Below are positions 54,304 to 64,000 of a DNA stretch of 64,000 nucleotides, piece after piece. How positions within the stretch are numbered: position 1 is the stretch's first letter; the number at the start of each line of letters is the position of its first letter. Below the pieces are notes generated by a model that saw nothing but the letters and a program-made list of their open reading frames with translations, was not told the origin of the DNA and searched no databases. The stretch is from Pseudomonas sp. ADAK13. GTDB lineage: Bacteria > Pseudomonadota > Gammaproteobacteria > Pseudomonadales > Pseudomonadaceae. Position numbers and translations under genes: made by a program. The stretch covers positions 5,580,001 through 5,644,000 of the forward strand of contig NZ_CP052860.1 of the NCBI RefSeq assembly GCF_012935715.1. Direction: 5' to 3'.

Positions 54304-55956
54304 ATGACTTTCAACGATGACTGCCCCGATTGGCCCCAGGCATTTGCGAAGCGTTACCGCGACGCCGGCTACTGGCGCGACGAGACCTTTGGCGATCTGC
54401 TGCGCAACGCTGCCCAGGCCTTTGGCGACCGTGAAGCGATCACCGACGGAGCGCTGCGGGTGAGCTATCGGCAACTCGATCAACGCGTCGATCAACTGGC
54501 CAACGGGCTGTCCCTGCTGGGGTTGGTGGCGGGGGACAACGTGGTGGTGCAACTGCCGAACTGCGTGGGATTTGTCGAAGTGTGCTTCGCTCTGTATCGC
54601 CTTGGCGTACGGCCAATCTTCGCCTTGCCGGCCCACCGTCATCTGGAAATCGGCCGCTTCTGCGAGTTTGCCCAGGCCAGGGCGTACCTGTGCGCCGACG
54701 TCACGGCGGGCTTTGATTATCGCGCCATGGCGCGGGGTTTGAAGGCTGCCCACGCGGATCTTGCGTGGGTGATTGTGGCGGGCGAGGCCGAAGAGTTCAC
54801 CGCACTCGAAGACCTCTATCTGGACACCCCACACCCATCCTTTTGCTTACCGGCGGCCGACGCAGTGGCCTGTTTCCAATTGTCCGGCGGCTCTACGGGC
54901 GTGCCGAAACTGATCCCTCGGCGCCACCACGAATACCTCTACAACGTACGGGCCAGCGCCGAGCGTTGCGGCCTGACCGAGGCTACGGTGTACCTCGCCG
55001 CATTGCCGATGGCCCACAACTTTCCCATGTGCTGCCCGGGGTTTATGGGCAGCTTGCTGATGGGCGGCCGCGTGGTCTTGAGCCCCTCACCCAGCGCCGA
55101 AACCTGCTTTGCGCTGATCGAGCAGGAACGCGTGACCCACACCGCATTGGTGCCGCCACTGGTGCTGGTCTGGCTGGACGCTGCCCAGGCCCGGGGGCAG
55201 GGCTTGCCGGGCCTGCAACTGTTGCAGGTGGGCGGTGCCAAGCTGAGCTTCGAGGCAGCCCGGCGTGTGGAGCCCACTCTGGGCTGCCGCCTGCAGCAAG
55301 TGTTCGGCATGGCCGAAGGGCTGATTTGCTACACCGACCCCAACGACCCGCCGCAACGGGTCTTGCACACCCAGGGCAAACCGCTGTCCCCGGCCGATGA
55401 AATCCGGGTGGTGGACGACAACGAACAGGACGTACCCCAGGGCCAGGTTGGCCAGTTGCTCACCCGTGGCCCGTACACGATTCGCGGTTACTACCGCCAC
55501 CCGACGCACAACGCCCAGGCTTTCACCACCGACGGTTTCTACCGCACCGGTGACCGGGTGATGCTCACCGCCGACGGCTACCTGATGGTCGAAGGTCGTG
55601 ACAAGGACGTGATCAACCGGGGCGGCGAAAAGATTGCCGCCGAAGAAGTGGAAAACCTCCTGCTCAGCCATCCCGCCGTGGCCGATGTGGCATTGGTGGC
55701 GATGCCCGACGCCTACCTCGGCGAGCGCACCTGCGCCTTCGTGATTCCCCGTGGCACCGCACCGCGCCCGCCGGAGCTGCTGCGCCATTTGCGTGAGCAA
55801 GGGCTTGCCGCCTTCAAGCTGCCGGATCGCTTCGAGTTTATCCCTGGGTTCCCGCAGACCGGCGTGGGCAAGGTCAGTCGCAAGCACCTGCGGGAGGCCA
55901 TCCAACAGCTGTATTTCGGGGCGAAAACCCCTGAGGGAAGTGCGGCCCGTGGCTGA
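54304..55956 (+). CDS. pchD: Salicyl-AMP ligase PchD (siderophore starter adenylation enzyme)
   Basis: A 550-residue stand-alone aryl-acid adenylation enzyme of the DhbE/EntE class. The phosphate loop is [15 protein letters not shown], with core motifs [15 protein letters not shown] and [20 protein letters not shown]. It activates salicylate and loads it on the aryl carrier domain of PchE. The start is ATG 54304 ([11 protein letters not shown]). It is the first gene of the plus-strand pch operon; its end overlaps pchH by 8 bases. Confidence 0.93.
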   Translation: MTFNDDCPDWPQAFAKRYRDAGYWRDETFGDLLRNAAQAFGDREAITDGALRVSYRQLDQRVDQLANGLSLLGLVAGDNVVVQLPNCVGFVEVCFALYRLGVRPIFALPAHRHLEIGRFCEFAQARAYLCADVTAGFDYRAMARGLKAAHADLAWVIVAGEAEEFTALEDLYLDTPHPSFCLPAADAVACFQLSGGSTGVPKLIPRRHHEYLYNVRASAERCGLTEATVYLAALPMAHNFPMCCPGFMGSLLMGGRVVLSPSPSAETCFALIEQERVTHTALVPPLVLVWLDAAQARGQGLPGLQLLQVGGAKLSFEAARRVEPTLGCRLQQVFGMAEGLICYTDPNDPPQRVLHTQGKPLSPADEIRVVDDNEQDVPQGQVGQLLTRGPYTIRGYYRHPTHNAQAFTTDGFYRTGDRVMLTADGYLMVEGRDKDVINRGGEKIAAEEVENLLLSHPAVADVALVAMPDAYLGERTCAFVIPRGTAPRPPELLRHLREQGLAAFKLPDRFEFIPGFPQTGVGKVSRKHLREAIQQLYFGAKTPEGSAARG

Positions 55957-57697
55957 TAACAATCCGCTGCACACGCTGCTTGCCCCCGTACGTGGCCGGC
56001 TGATCGGCGCCATGCTGCTGCAGGCCCTGGCGACCTTGATCGGCTTGCTGCCGTTGATCGCAGTGGCGGAACTGGCGCCGTTGCTGCTGGAGGGCAAGCT
56101 CGACCTGCAGGACGGGTTCTGGTGGTTGCTGGCCGGCGCGGGCGCCTTGCTGTTGCGCATGCTCGGGTTGGCGGCGGCCTTGCAGGTGACCCACTTGGCC
56201 GACAGCGACCTGCAGCGCCAGATTCGCCAGCGCCTGGCGGCGCATTTGTCGCGGGTGCCACTGGCCTGGTTCAGTGCCCGTGGCGGGCAAAAAGTCGACC
56301 GCGTATTGCTCGATGATGTGGGCGCCCTGCATCAACTGGTGGCGCACCTGCCGAACAACCTCGCCGCCGCACTGGTGGCGCCACTGGCCTGCCTGCTGTA
56401 CCTGCTGACGGTGAGTGTGCCGATGACCGTTGTGGTGCTGCTGCCGCCGGTGGTTGCGTTATGGCGCCTGCGGGCGTTGCGCTCCCGGGCTTATCGGGAT
56501 GACCAGAAAGCACTGGGCGCGGCGCTGGGCAACCTGTCCCAGGCCACCCAGCAGTTTGTGCAGAGCATCGCCATGGTCAAGTCGTTCGGCCGGGCTGATC
56601 GGGTGCAGTCGAAGTTTTTCGCGGCGGTCGAACGTTTTGCCGGTTTCTTTTCCTGCTGGGCCCAGCGCTGGGCCGGGCTTGGGGCGAGTGTCGAGGTGCT
56701 GCTTTCGCCGTTGCTGGTGCTGGCCCTGGTGTTGCTGGGCGGTGCGCTGTTGGTAGGGAGCGGCTGGCTGCTGCCGGTGCAATTGCTGCCATTCCTGTTG
56801 CTGGGGCCGGCGCTGGCGGCGCCGGTCGCGGCCCTCGGGCATGGTGCGGATGCGCTGGTGCAAGGCCGCATGGCCGCCAGCCGGATCGCTGCCGTGCTGA
56901 ACAGCGCGACGTTGCCGCAACCCCGCGAGTCTCGCGAACCTCAAGGGCGGCAGGTCCGCTTTGAGCGGGTGGACTTTCGTTATCCCGATGGCACCCAGGT
57001 GCTGCAGGGCATTGACCTGGATTTGCCACCCGGCACGCTGACCGCCCTGGTGGGCGATTCGGGTGCCGGCAAATCCACCCTTGCCACCTTGCTGGCACGC
57101 TTTGCAGACGTGACCGCCGGGTCGATTCGCATCGGCGGCGTCGACCTGCGGGACATGCACAGTGCGGCGCTGTACCGCCAGGTCGCCTTTGTGTTCCAGG
57201 ACGTGCGCCTGCTGCGCACCAGCGTCCTCGACAACCTGCGCCTGGCACGCCCCGAAGCCACGCTGCCCGAGGTGGAAACCGCCGCCCGGGCCGCACAGAT
57301 TCACCAGCGCATCCTCGCGTTGCCCCAGGGTTATCACACGGTGCTCGGCGCCGGCGTGCAACTGTCCGGCGGGGAAGTGCAGCGCCTGGGTATTGCCCGG
57401 GCCATGCTCAGTGAAGCGCCGATCCTGATCCTCGATGAAGCCACCGCCGCCAGTGACCCGGAATCCGAAGCCGCGATCCAGCAGGCCCTGTCACGCCTGG
57501 CCCGTGGGCGCACGGTGCTGGTGATCGCCCACCGCTTGAGCAGCATCCAGGACGCCGACCAGATTGTAGTGCTGCAAGGCGGGCGGATTGTCGAGCGCGG
57601 CACCCATCATGGCTTGCTGGACCAGCAGGGCGCCTACGCCGGGCTATGGGCGGCCGAACAGTTCTCGGCGACAGCGCTGAAGAGGGCGCGGGCATGA
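55949..57697 (+). CDS. pchH: ABC transporter, fused membrane and ATPase domains, PchH
   Basis: A 582-residue type I ABC half-transporter. Six hydrophobic helices lie at about residues 15-290. The ATPase has Walker [10 protein letters not shown] near residue 368, the signature LSGGEVQR near 472, Walker [13 protein letters not shown], and the switch His in IAHRLSS. It is similar in plan to YbtP/YbtQ, and pairs with PchI. Its precise role (siderophore export, or import with iron release) is unsettled. The start is taken as GTG 55949 ([11 protein letters not shown]), with GAGGGAAG 8-9 bases upstream, overlapping the pchD end by 8 bases; upstream codons only shadow pchD. Confidence 0.88.
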   Translation: MADNNPLHTLLAPVRGRLIGAMLLQALATLIGLLPLIAVAELAPLLLEGKLDLQDGFWWLLAGAGALLLRMLGLAAALQVTHLADSDLQRQIRQRLAAHLSRVPLAWFSARGGQKVDRVLLDDVGALHQLVAHLPNNLAAALVAPLACLLYLLTVSVPMTVVVLLPPVVALWRLRALRSRAYRDDQKALGAALGNLSQATQQFVQSIAMVKSFGRADRVQSKFFAAVERFAGFFSCWAQRWAGLGASVEVLLSPLLVLALVLLGGALLVGSGWLLPVQLLPFLLLGPALAAPVAALGHGADALVQGRMAASRIAAVLNSATLPQPRESREPQGRQVRFERVDFRYPDGTQVLQGIDLDLPPGTLTALVGDSGAGKSTLATLLARFADVTAGSIRIGGVDLRDMHSAALYRQVAFVFQDVRLLRTSVLDNLRLARPEATLPEVETAARAAQIHQRILALPQGYHTVLGAGVQLSGGEVQRLGIARAMLSEAPILILDEATAASDPESEAAIQQALSRLARGRTVLVIAHRLSSIQDADQIVVLQGGRIVERGTHHGLLDQQGAYAGLWAAEQFSATALKRARA

Positions 57698-59451
57698 TTC
57701 GCGCCCTGTTACGCAGCCTGCAACCCCGTGAAGCCGGCCTGGTGCGGCGCGCGCTGATGGCAATGGCGTTGAGCGCGCTGGCCCAGGGCGCGGCACTGGC
57801 CCTGTTGCCGATGGCCTTTGCCCAATGGTTCGGCACCGCAACGCCCTGGGCCTGGGCCCTTGGCTTCACCGGCATGGCAGTGCTGTGCCTGTGGTTGCGC
57901 CGGTATGCCCAATTGGCGGGCTATCGCGCCGGTGCCGAGGCGGCCCAGGCGTTGAACCGGCGTATCGGTGAAAAGCTGGTGCAACTGCCGCTGGAATGGT
58001 TTGTGGAACGGCGCAGCGCGGAGCTGAATCGGCTGGTGACCCACACCGTGCTGCAAATCATGAGCACCCCGGCACACCTGCTGCAACCCATGGCCAACGC
58101 GCTGTTAACGCCCCTGGCGCTGCTGCTGGCGCTGTTTTTCTACGACCGCTCCATGGCGCTGGCCGCACTGGCTGCGTTGCCCTTGTTGGTGCTGGTGTAC
58201 CACTGGGGCGTGCGTTGGGGCGGGCAGGCCGAAGCGCTGAGCGAAGCCGCAGCCAATGAAGCGGCAGCGCGGGTGATGGAGTTTCTGCGCCAGCAACCGT
58301 TGCTGCGTTCCAGCGGGCGCACCGGGCAAGGGTTCGACTTGCTCACCGAGGCCCTGGCCCAGCAGCAACAGGCCCAGCGTCACGCCCACTGGCGAACCTT
58401 TCCTGCTGCGTTGGGCCTGGCCGTGGTGTTGCAGGCCGGCTACAGCGCCATTCTGTTAGGCGGCCTGTATGCCGTGTTGGGTGGCACCCTCGACCCGGCG
58501 AAGTTCCTCGCGCTGGCGATTCTCGCCACCTGCCTGGTGGAGCCGATGGGCGCGCTGGTCAATCTTGGTACCACCTTGCGCCAGACCCGCCACGCGTTGA
58601 ATCGCCTGCGCCATCTGCTGCAAATGCCGGGTTTGCCTGAGCCGCTTGAGCCTCAATCTGCCAAAGGTTTCGACGTGCAGGTGCAAGACGTCGGCCTGGT
58701 ACGCCACGGGCAGCCGGTGTTGCAGGGCATCACGTTCACGCTGCAAGAGCGTTCGCTGAACCTGGTGGTGGGCGCGTCCGGCTCCGGCAAGTCCAGCCTG
58801 TTGCGCGTGTTGGCGCGCTTCAGCGATGTCAGCAGCGGGGCGATCTGCCTGGGCGGTGTCGACCTGCGGCAACAGTCGGCACTGGCCCGGGATACCCAGG
58901 TCGCGCTGATGTTCCAGGACAGCCCGCCATTGCCGGCCAGCCTGCTGGACAACCTGCTGCTGGGGCGCCCCGACGCCCGCGAAGAGCAATGGCAGCACGC
59001 CGCCCGCGCCACGGGCCTGGACCGCCTCGCCGAACGCCTGCCCCAGGGCTGGCGGACCCTGCTGGGAGAGCAGGGCGTGAGCCTGTCCGGGGGTGAACGC
59101 CAATGCCTGGCGTTGTCGCGGGTGCTGCTCAAGGACGCGTCGCTGATCCTGCTGGATGAGCCGACGGCGGCCCTCGACGCCATCAGCGAGGCCCGGGTCA
59201 ATCGCACCCTGTTGCAACTGGCCCGCCAGCACACCGTGGTGCTGGTCACCCACAAGCCGACGCTGGCGCCCCATGCCGACCAGATTCTGCTGCTCGACCA
59301 CGGCCAATTGGCCCAGGTCGGCCGCCATGACGCGTTGATGGCCGTGCCCGGCCGTTACCGCGAGTTGTTCCACGAGCGCGAAGCGATCAATCGCTGGCGC
59401 TTGCGTCCAGACCCTACCGTTCCCCAAAGGACCGTCCCCCATGACCGATAA
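57694..59451 (+). CDS. pchI: ABC transporter, fused membrane and ATPase domains, PchI
   Basis: A 585-residue type I ABC half-transporter, partner of PchH. It has six hydrophobic helices in the first ~290 residues, Walker A GASGSGKSS near residue 359, signature LSGGERQC near 463, and Walker B LILLDEPTAALD. ATG 57694 overlaps the pchH stop (ATGA), giving tight coupling that suits a heterodimer. It ends with an 11-base overlap into pchE. Confidence 0.88.
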   Translation: MIRALLRSLQPREAGLVRRALMAMALSALAQGAALALLPMAFAQWFGTATPWAWALGFTGMAVLCLWLRRYAQLAGYRAGAEAAQALNRRIGEKLVQLPLEWFVERRSAELNRLVTHTVLQIMSTPAHLLQPMANALLTPLALLLALFFYDRSMALAALAALPLLVLVYHWGVRWGGQAEALSEAAANEAAARVMEFLRQQPLLRSSGRTGQGFDLLTEALAQQQQAQRHAHWRTFPAALGLAVVLQAGYSAILLGGLYAVLGGTLDPAKFLALAILATCLVEPMGALVNLGTTLRQTRHALNRLRHLLQMPGLPEPLEPQSAKGFDVQVQDVGLVRHGQPVLQGITFTLQERSLNLVVGASGSGKSSLLRVLARFSDVSSGAICLGGVDLRQQSALARDTQVALMFQDSPPLPASLLDNLLLGRPDAREEQWQHAARATGLDRLAERLPQGWRTLLGEQGVSLSGGERQCLALSRVLLKDASLILLDEPTAALDAISEARVNRTLLQLARQHTVVLVTHKPTLAPHADQILLLDHGQLAQVGRHDALMAVPGRYRELFHEREAINRWRLRPDPTVPQRTVPHDR

Positions 59452-62400
59452 CCCAGCACTGGCATGCGTTCATCCTTCACCCGGCGGCCTCGCACACAGC
59501 CCCGAGGCGCTGTGCGCCGGTGTCGCGCAGTTGCTCAACTATGCCCCCCAGGACCTGGAGCCCGACGCCTCGCTGATCGAGCAAGGCCTGGATTCGGTGA
59601 GCATGATGCGCCTGCCGGCGTTGCTCGCCCGCGAAGGTGTGCAGGTGAGCTTTGCCGAACTGATTGAGCGGCCGACCCTCGAGGCCTGGTGGGCCCTGAT
59701 CGATCGCCGTCGCGGCCCGCCGGCTCACCTCAAGCCCGTTGCCACTGACAGTGATTTCCCGCTCACGCCCTTGCAGCAGGCCTACTGGTTTGGCCGCGAC
59801 CCGGCCATGCCGTTGGGCGGCGTCGGCTGCCACCTGTATCAGGAGCTGGACGGGCCTCAGGTTGATGCGCAACGCCTTGAGCACGCGGTGGTGCGCCTGA
59901 CCCAGCGCCATCCGATGCTACGCGCCTGTTTCCCCACGGCCACCTGCCAGCGCATCCTGCCGGTGAGCCCATGGCCCGGGTTGACCGTGCATGAATTGCC
60001 GGATGCGCTGGCCCTGCGCGAGCGCCTGGCTCACCGTTGCCTGGAGGTGCGTCGGGGCGAAGTGTTCGATGTGCAACTGAGCCACTTGCCCAACGGCCGC
60101 AGCCGGGTGCACTTGAACATCGATTTGCTGGTGGCGGACGTGTTGAGTATCAGCGTGCTGCTGCGGGATCTCGCGCTGATCTACAGCGGGCAGGAAGCGC
60201 AACTGCCACGCCTCGAATGGGATTTTGCGCACTACCTGAGTGCCACCCGAACCACCGATGCGGGCGCACGTGACTACTGGTTGCAGCGCCTCGATGATTT
60301 GCCCGACGGCCCGCAACTGCCCCTGGCGCAGGAGCCGCAGTCCCTCGGCGCGCCGCGCTTTCGTCGCCTGGCAATGCGCCTCGGCCGTGCCCAGTTGCAC
60401 GCCCTGGAAGACCAGGCGCGGCAACACGGCCTGACCCTGGCCAGCGTATTGTGCTGCGCCTATGCCCAAGTGCTGGGCCGCTGGAGCGCCAGCCAGCATT
60501 TCCTGTTGAACGTGCCGCTGTTCAATCGCCAGGAACTGCACCCCTGCGTGCCGCACCTGCTGGCCGACTTTTCCAACCTGGTGCTGCTGGAGGTCGACCA
60601 GCGCCAGGCAGGTTCTTTCGCGCAACAGGCGCAAACCCTGCAACGCCAGTTGCACCGCGATATTGCCCACAGTGCCTGGCCCGGTGTGGAGGTGCTGCGT
60701 GAGTTGTCCCGCACCCGGCAAGGCGGCGCACCGGTGGTGTTTGCCTGCAACCTCGGCGAAGCATTTGTCGACGCCACCTGCCGAGAACACCTGGGGGAAC
60801 CGGGTTGGGCGTTGTCGCAAACACCCCAGGTGTGGCTCGATCACCAGAGCTATCCGCTGCCCGACGGCCTGCTGCTGAACTGGGACGCGGTGGACGCGCT
60901 GTTCCCCGAAGGCCTGCTGGATGAAATGTTCGCTGCCTATGGCGACCTGCTGGCGTGGCTGTGCACCGGTGACTGGCGCCAACCCGCGCCGCTGCCGTTG
61001 CCGCACGCCCAGCAACAGGTGCGCACCGCGGTCAATCACACGCCCTGGGCCTATGACAAAGGGCTGCTGCACGCAGGCTTTTTCCAGCAGGCGCGCCTGC
61101 ACCCGCAACGGGTAGCGTTGATCACCGAGGAAGGTGAACTGAGCTACGCCGAGCTGGCAACCGAGGCCTTGCACGTGGCGGGAGCCCTCGGCCAGTGGGG
61201 GATCGAAACAGGCGATGCGGTGGCGATTACCTTGCCCAAGGGCCAGGCGCAAATCATCGCGGTGCTCGGCGTATTGGCAGCGGGCGCGGTGTATGTGCCG
61301 GTGGGTATCGAGCAGCCTGCTGCCCGTCGCGACATGATTTATCAGCGTGCCGGGGCCAAGGTGGTGATCACCGATGCGGCCCACCGCGATCGCGGTGTAT
61401 GGCTGGCAGACCTGCAAGTGGTGGACCTGGCCCAGGCCCGCTCGGCCACGCCCCTGAAGCAGCCGGTCGAGGTCTCACCGGAGGCGCTGGCCTATGTGAT
61501 TTTCACCTCCGGCACCACCGGCGAACCCAAGGGCGTGGAGGTGTCCCATCAAGCGGCGCTGAACACTGTCGAGGCGATCAACCGGCGTTATCAGGTGTGC
61601 GCGCAGGACCGCGTGCTCGGCGTGTCCGCCCTCGATTTCGACCTGTCGGTGTACGACCTGTTTGGCCTGTTGAGTGTCGGTGGCGCGGTGGTGCTGCCGG
61701 CGGATGCCTGCCGCAAGGAACCGTCTGAATGGCTGCGCCTGGTGCGCCAGCAACGGGTAACCCTGTGGAACTCGGTGCCGGCCCTGCTCGACATGCTGAC
61801 CCTCAAGGCCCGCGAGCCAAATGCCCTGGCCGGACTGCGGCTGGCGATGGTCTCGGGCGATTGGGTCGGGCTGGACCTGCCACGCCGCTTGCGCGTGGCT
61901 GCCGGCGAAAGCACCCGGTTTGCCGCCCTCGGAGGCGCCACCGAAGCGGCAATCTGGTCCAACGTCCAGGATGTCGACGAAGTACCCGCGCACTGGCGCT
62001 CGATTCCCTACGGCAAGCCCCTGGATAACCAGTGCTTCCGGGTGGTCGACAGCCAGGGCCGCGATTGCCCGGATTGGGTGGCGGGGGAATTGTGGATCGG
62101 CGGGGCCGGGGTTGCCCAAGGCTACCGCGGCCTGGCGCACCTCAGCGCCCAGCGGTTCGTCGAGCAGGCCGGGCAGCGCTGGTACCGCACCGGTGATCAG
62201 GGCCGCTACTGGCCCGACGGCAACCTCGAATTTCTCGGGCGCATGGACCACCAGGTGAAGGTCCGGGGTTTCCGTATCGAACTCAGTGAAATCGACGTGG
62301 CCCTGGAGCGCCATCCGGCTGTCAGTCGCGCGGTCACCCTGGTACTGCCGGGTGCCAACCCGCAACTGGCAGCGGCTCTGACGGGCGACGCGGTGCCGGA

Positions 62401-62848
62401 TGCCGACGCCATGCACCAGTGGCTCCGCCAGTGGCTGCCGGAACACATGCTGCCGGACCACTGGCTGAACCTCAGCGAACTGCCCCTGAGCGCCAACGGC
62501 AAGGTCGACCGCGCCGCCCTGTTGTGGCTGGTGCAGGAGCAACGCCAGGGCGCCAAACCCGAGAGTGAAGACGCGCCTCAAGGCGAAGCCGAGCAACTGC
62601 TGGCCGGGCTTTGGCGCGAGCTGCTCGACATTCCGCTGGTGGGGCGCCATCAGGGCTTCTTCGCCCTCGGCGGCAACAGCTTGTTGGCGGCGCGCCTGAT
62701 CGAACGGATTGCCCGGCAGTTCGACGTCGAACTGTCGCTGAAAGACTTTTTCAACGCGGCCACCGTCGCCCGGCAGGCCCAATGGCTGGCCGCCCGACGG
62801 GAACAGGACCACGTCAACCGGAACGCAATGGTGGAGGGTGCGCTATGA
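59441..62848 (+). CDS. pchE: Pyochelin-type NRPS PchE: aryl carrier, cyclization, Cys adenylation, peptidyl carrier; no epimerase
   Basis: A 1,135-residue NRPS. The aryl carrier domain (about 25-90) has phosphopantetheine Ser52 (GLDSVSMM). The heterocyclization domain (about 105-540) has the DxxxxD hallmark at 228-233 (DLLVADVLS). The adenylation domain (about 565-1000) has FTSGTTGEPKG at 688 and FDLSVYDLFG at 733. The peptidyl carrier has Ser1080 (LGGNSLLAA). By eye the A-domain pocket reads DLYNMSLIW(K), close to the cysteine code. It joins salicylate to cysteine and closes a thiazoline. P. aeruginosa PchE is about 300 residues longer because an epimerase-like domain sits in its A domain; here it is missing, as in enantio-pyochelin producers. 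AAGGA lies 8-9 bases before the ATG. Confidence 0.94.
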   Translation: MTDNPALACVHPSPGGLAHSPEALCAGVAQLLNYAPQDLEPDASLIEQGLDSVSMMRLPALLAREGVQVSFAELIERPTLEAWWALIDRRRGPPAHLKPVATDSDFPLTPLQQAYWFGRDPAMPLGGVGCHLYQELDGPQVDAQRLEHAVVRLTQRHPMLRACFPTATCQRILPVSPWPGLTVHELPDALALRERLAHRCLEVRRGEVFDVQLSHLPNGRSRVHLNIDLLVADVLSISVLLRDLALIYSGQEAQLPRLEWDFAHYLSATRTTDAGARDYWLQRLDDLPDGPQLPLAQEPQSLGAPRFRRLAMRLGRAQLHALEDQARQHGLTLASVLCCAYAQVLGRWSASQHFLLNVPLFNRQELHPCVPHLLADFSNLVLLEVDQRQAGSFAQQAQTLQRQLHRDIAHSAWPGVEVLRELSRTRQGGAPVVFACNLGEAFVDATCREHLGEPGWALSQTPQVWLDHQSYPLPDGLLLNWDAVDALFPEGLLDEMFAAYGDLLAWLCTGDWRQPAPLPLPHAQQQVRTAVNHTPWAYDKGLLHAGFFQQARLHPQRVALITEEGELSYAELATEALHVAGALGQWGIETGDAVAITLPKGQAQIIAVLGVLAAGAVYVPVGIEQPAARRDMIYQRAGAKVVITDAAHRDRGVWLADLQVVDLAQARSATPLKQPVEVSPEALAYVIFTSGTTGEPKGVEVSHQAALNTVEAINRRYQVCAQDRVLGVSALDFDLSVYDLFGLLSVGGAVVLPADACRKEPSEWLRLVRQQRVTLWNSVPALLDMLTLKAREPNALAGLRLAMVSGDWVGLDLPRRLRVAAGESTRFAALGGATEAAIWSNVQDVDEVPAHWRSIPYGKPLDNQCFRVVDSQGRDCPDWVAGELWIGGAGVAQGYRGLAHLSAQRFVEQAGQRWYRTGDQGRYWPDGNLEFLGRMDHQVKVRGFRIELSEIDVALERHPAVSRAVTLVLPGANPQLAAALTGDAVPDADAMHQWLRQWLPEHMLPDHWLNLSELPLSANGKVDRAALLWLVQEQRQGAKPESEDAPQGEAEQLLAGLWRELLDIPLVGRHQGFFALGGNSLLAARLIERIARQFDVELSLKDFFNAATVARQAQWLAARREQDHVNRNAMVEGAL

Positions 62849-64000
62849 CACTGCAGCAACTGCAACAGGAACTCGAGGCACTGGGTGTGGAACTCTGGGA
62901 AGAGCAGGGCCGCCTGCGCTATCGAGCGCCGGCCGGGGTGATGGACGAAGACCGCTTGCAACAACTGCGCGAGCACAAGGACGCGCTGTTGCAACAGCTG
63001 ATGGAACCGGGAATGCCCACCGTCTCGGCGGACCTGGCCGCCCGCAGCGAACCGTTTCCGCTGACTGACGTGCAGGCTGCCTACCTGATGGGTCGTACCC
63101 AGGCATTCAGCTATGGCGGGGTGGCCTGTCATGGCTACCTGGAATTTGAGCTCGAGGAACTCGACCCGGCGCGCCTGGAGCAGGCGTGGAACCATCTGGT
63201 GGCCCGTCACGACATGCTGCGGGCGGTGGTGTTGGAAGACGGCTACCAACAAATCCTGCCCCAGGTGCCGCATTACCTGATCGCCCGGCACGACCTGCGC
63301 GACGACGACGGCCAGGGGTTGGCGGCGTTGCGCGAGCGCATGGAAATCCGCCAGGCCTCGCCCCGGCAGTGGCCGCTGATCGAGTTGTGCGTGAGCCAGG
63401 GCCGTGAGCATGCGCGTCTGCACCTGTCAGTGGACTTGCTGGTATGCGACTACCAGAGCGTGCGCATGCTGCTGGCCGAGTTGCAGCAGGTTTACCGGGG
63501 CGAAGCCTTGCCGTCGGCAGCCCCCATCAGTTTTCGCGACTACGTGTTGGGTGAACGCCGCCTGCGCGAGCAGCCGCGCTACCAGCGTGACCGCCAGTAT
63601 TGGTGGGCGCGGGTCGACAGCCTGCCTGGTGCCCCGGAATTGCCGATGATGGGCGCACCCAGCGGCCCGCGTTTCGAACGTCGCGCCCTGAGCCTGGAGG
63701 CCCGGGATTTCAACGCCCTGCGCCTGAATGCGGCGGCCGCCGGTGTGGGGGTGTCGGCCGCGATTCTCGCCTGCTATGCCGAGACCCTGGGGCGCTGGAG
63801 CCGCAAGGGGCATTTCTGCCTGAGCCTGACCTTGCTCAATCGCCTGTCGCTGCACCCGCAGGTCGACCGGCTGGTGGGGGATTTCAGCTCGGTGGAACTG
63901 CTGGAAGTCCAGACCTTGCAAGGCGGCAGTTTCGGCGAACGCAGCCAGCAGTTGCAGGAGCGCCTGTGGCAGGACATGGACCACCGCCTGTGTTCCGGCA
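62845..64000 (+). CDS. pchF: Pyochelin-type NRPS PchF, N-terminal part (docking and cyclization domains)
   Basis: An open frame from ATG 62845 to the window edge (385 codons, no stop), overlapping the pchE stop by 4 bases (ATGA). Residues 1-50 (ELEALGVELWEEQGRLRYRAP) form a TubC-like docking domain, as at the start of PchF. Next comes a cyclization domain (from about 65) with FPLTDVQAAYLMGRTQAFSYGG and the DxxxxD hallmark in SVDLLVCDYQSV. The full protein should continue with Cys adenylation, methyltransferase, carrier and thioesterase domains, adding the second ring, but these lie outside the window. Confidence 0.92.
   Translation, partial: MTLQQLQQELEALGVELWEEQGRLRYRAPAGVMDEDRLQQLREHKDALLQQLMEPGMPTVSADLAARSEPFPLTDVQAAYLMGRTQAFSYGGVACHGYLEFELEELDPARLEQAWNHLVARHDMLRAVVLEDGYQQILPQVPHYLIARHDLRDDDGQGLAALRERMEIRQASPRQWPLIELCVSQGREHARLHLSVDLLVCDYQSVRMLLAELQQVYRGEALPSAAPISFRDYVLGERRLREQPRYQRDRQYWWARVDSLPGAPELPMMGAPSGPRFERRALSLEARDFNALRLNAAAAGVGVSAAILACYAETLGRWSRKGHFCLSLTLLNRLSLHPQVDRLVGDFSSVELLEVQTLQGGSFGERSQQLQERLWQDMDHRLCSG

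Noticed and set aside
59918..62812. Two long minus-strand frames (499 and 445 codons) across pchE
   Set aside because: Antisense shadows of an NRPS with all expected catalytic motifs.

Overview
The window looks like a chromosomal segment of a fluorescent Pseudomonas (P. fluorescens / P. protegens-like group). The basis is the high G+C coding sequence, the Pseudomonas-type nic, pch and fet clusters, and the many REP-type inverted repeats between genes. I can name the group but not the species. I find 50 protein genes (two run off the edges) and no rRNA, tRNA, CRISPR array, insertion sequence or prophage.

Left edge (1-3809, minus): a very large protein of at least 1,269 residues with no stop codon in the window, resembling the dermonecrotic-toxin-like (DUF6543-type) giant proteins of Pseudomonas. 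Next comes a nicotinic acid catabolism island (4005-17120). The minus-strand operon nicC-nicD-nicE-nicF-nicT ends in a periplasmic nucleoside hydrolase. Divergent from it are nicX-nicR, then nicAB (nicotinate hydroxylase, with a membrane-anchored triheme cytochrome fused to NicB), then nicS. Together they take nicotinate to 6-hydroxynicotinate, 2,5-dihydroxypyridine, N-formylmaleamate, maleamate, maleate and fumarate. Two palindromes in the nicC/nicX gap and a pair of direct repeats before nicA are good operator candidates for NicR and NicS.

Middle (17274-34925): gamma-glutamyltranspeptidase, a MarR/flavin monooxygenase divergent pair, a pnuC plus NadR-like kinase pair (nicotinamide riboside salvage), a Cache-domain chemoreceptor with a flagellar sigma-type promoter, uppP, a LysR/AraC/azoR module sharing a duplicated operator, a secreted-type alpha/beta hydrolase, two MFS transporters, the ABC-F ATPase YbiT and a methyltransferase.

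Envelope and repair block (35470-45631): a Wzz-type chain-length protein, an LpxO-type lipid A hydroxylase behind a convincing PhoP box, the Ku-LigD end-joining operon, a small secreted protein, a PQQ-type sugar dehydrogenase, a TetR/DUF1348 pair and phosphatidylserine synthase.

Right end (45635-64000): an iron-acquisition locus. A six-gene minus-strand operon (TonB receptor, PepSY protein, binding protein, permease, ATPase, MFS) matches the fetABCDEF layout. It is followed by pchR and the plus-strand operon pchD-pchH-pchI-pchE-pchF, which runs off the window. The D-H-I-E-F order and a PchE with no embedded epimerase domain point to enantio-pyochelin rather than pyochelin. Fur boxes and a shared 10-base PchR-box candidate sit in both promoter regions.
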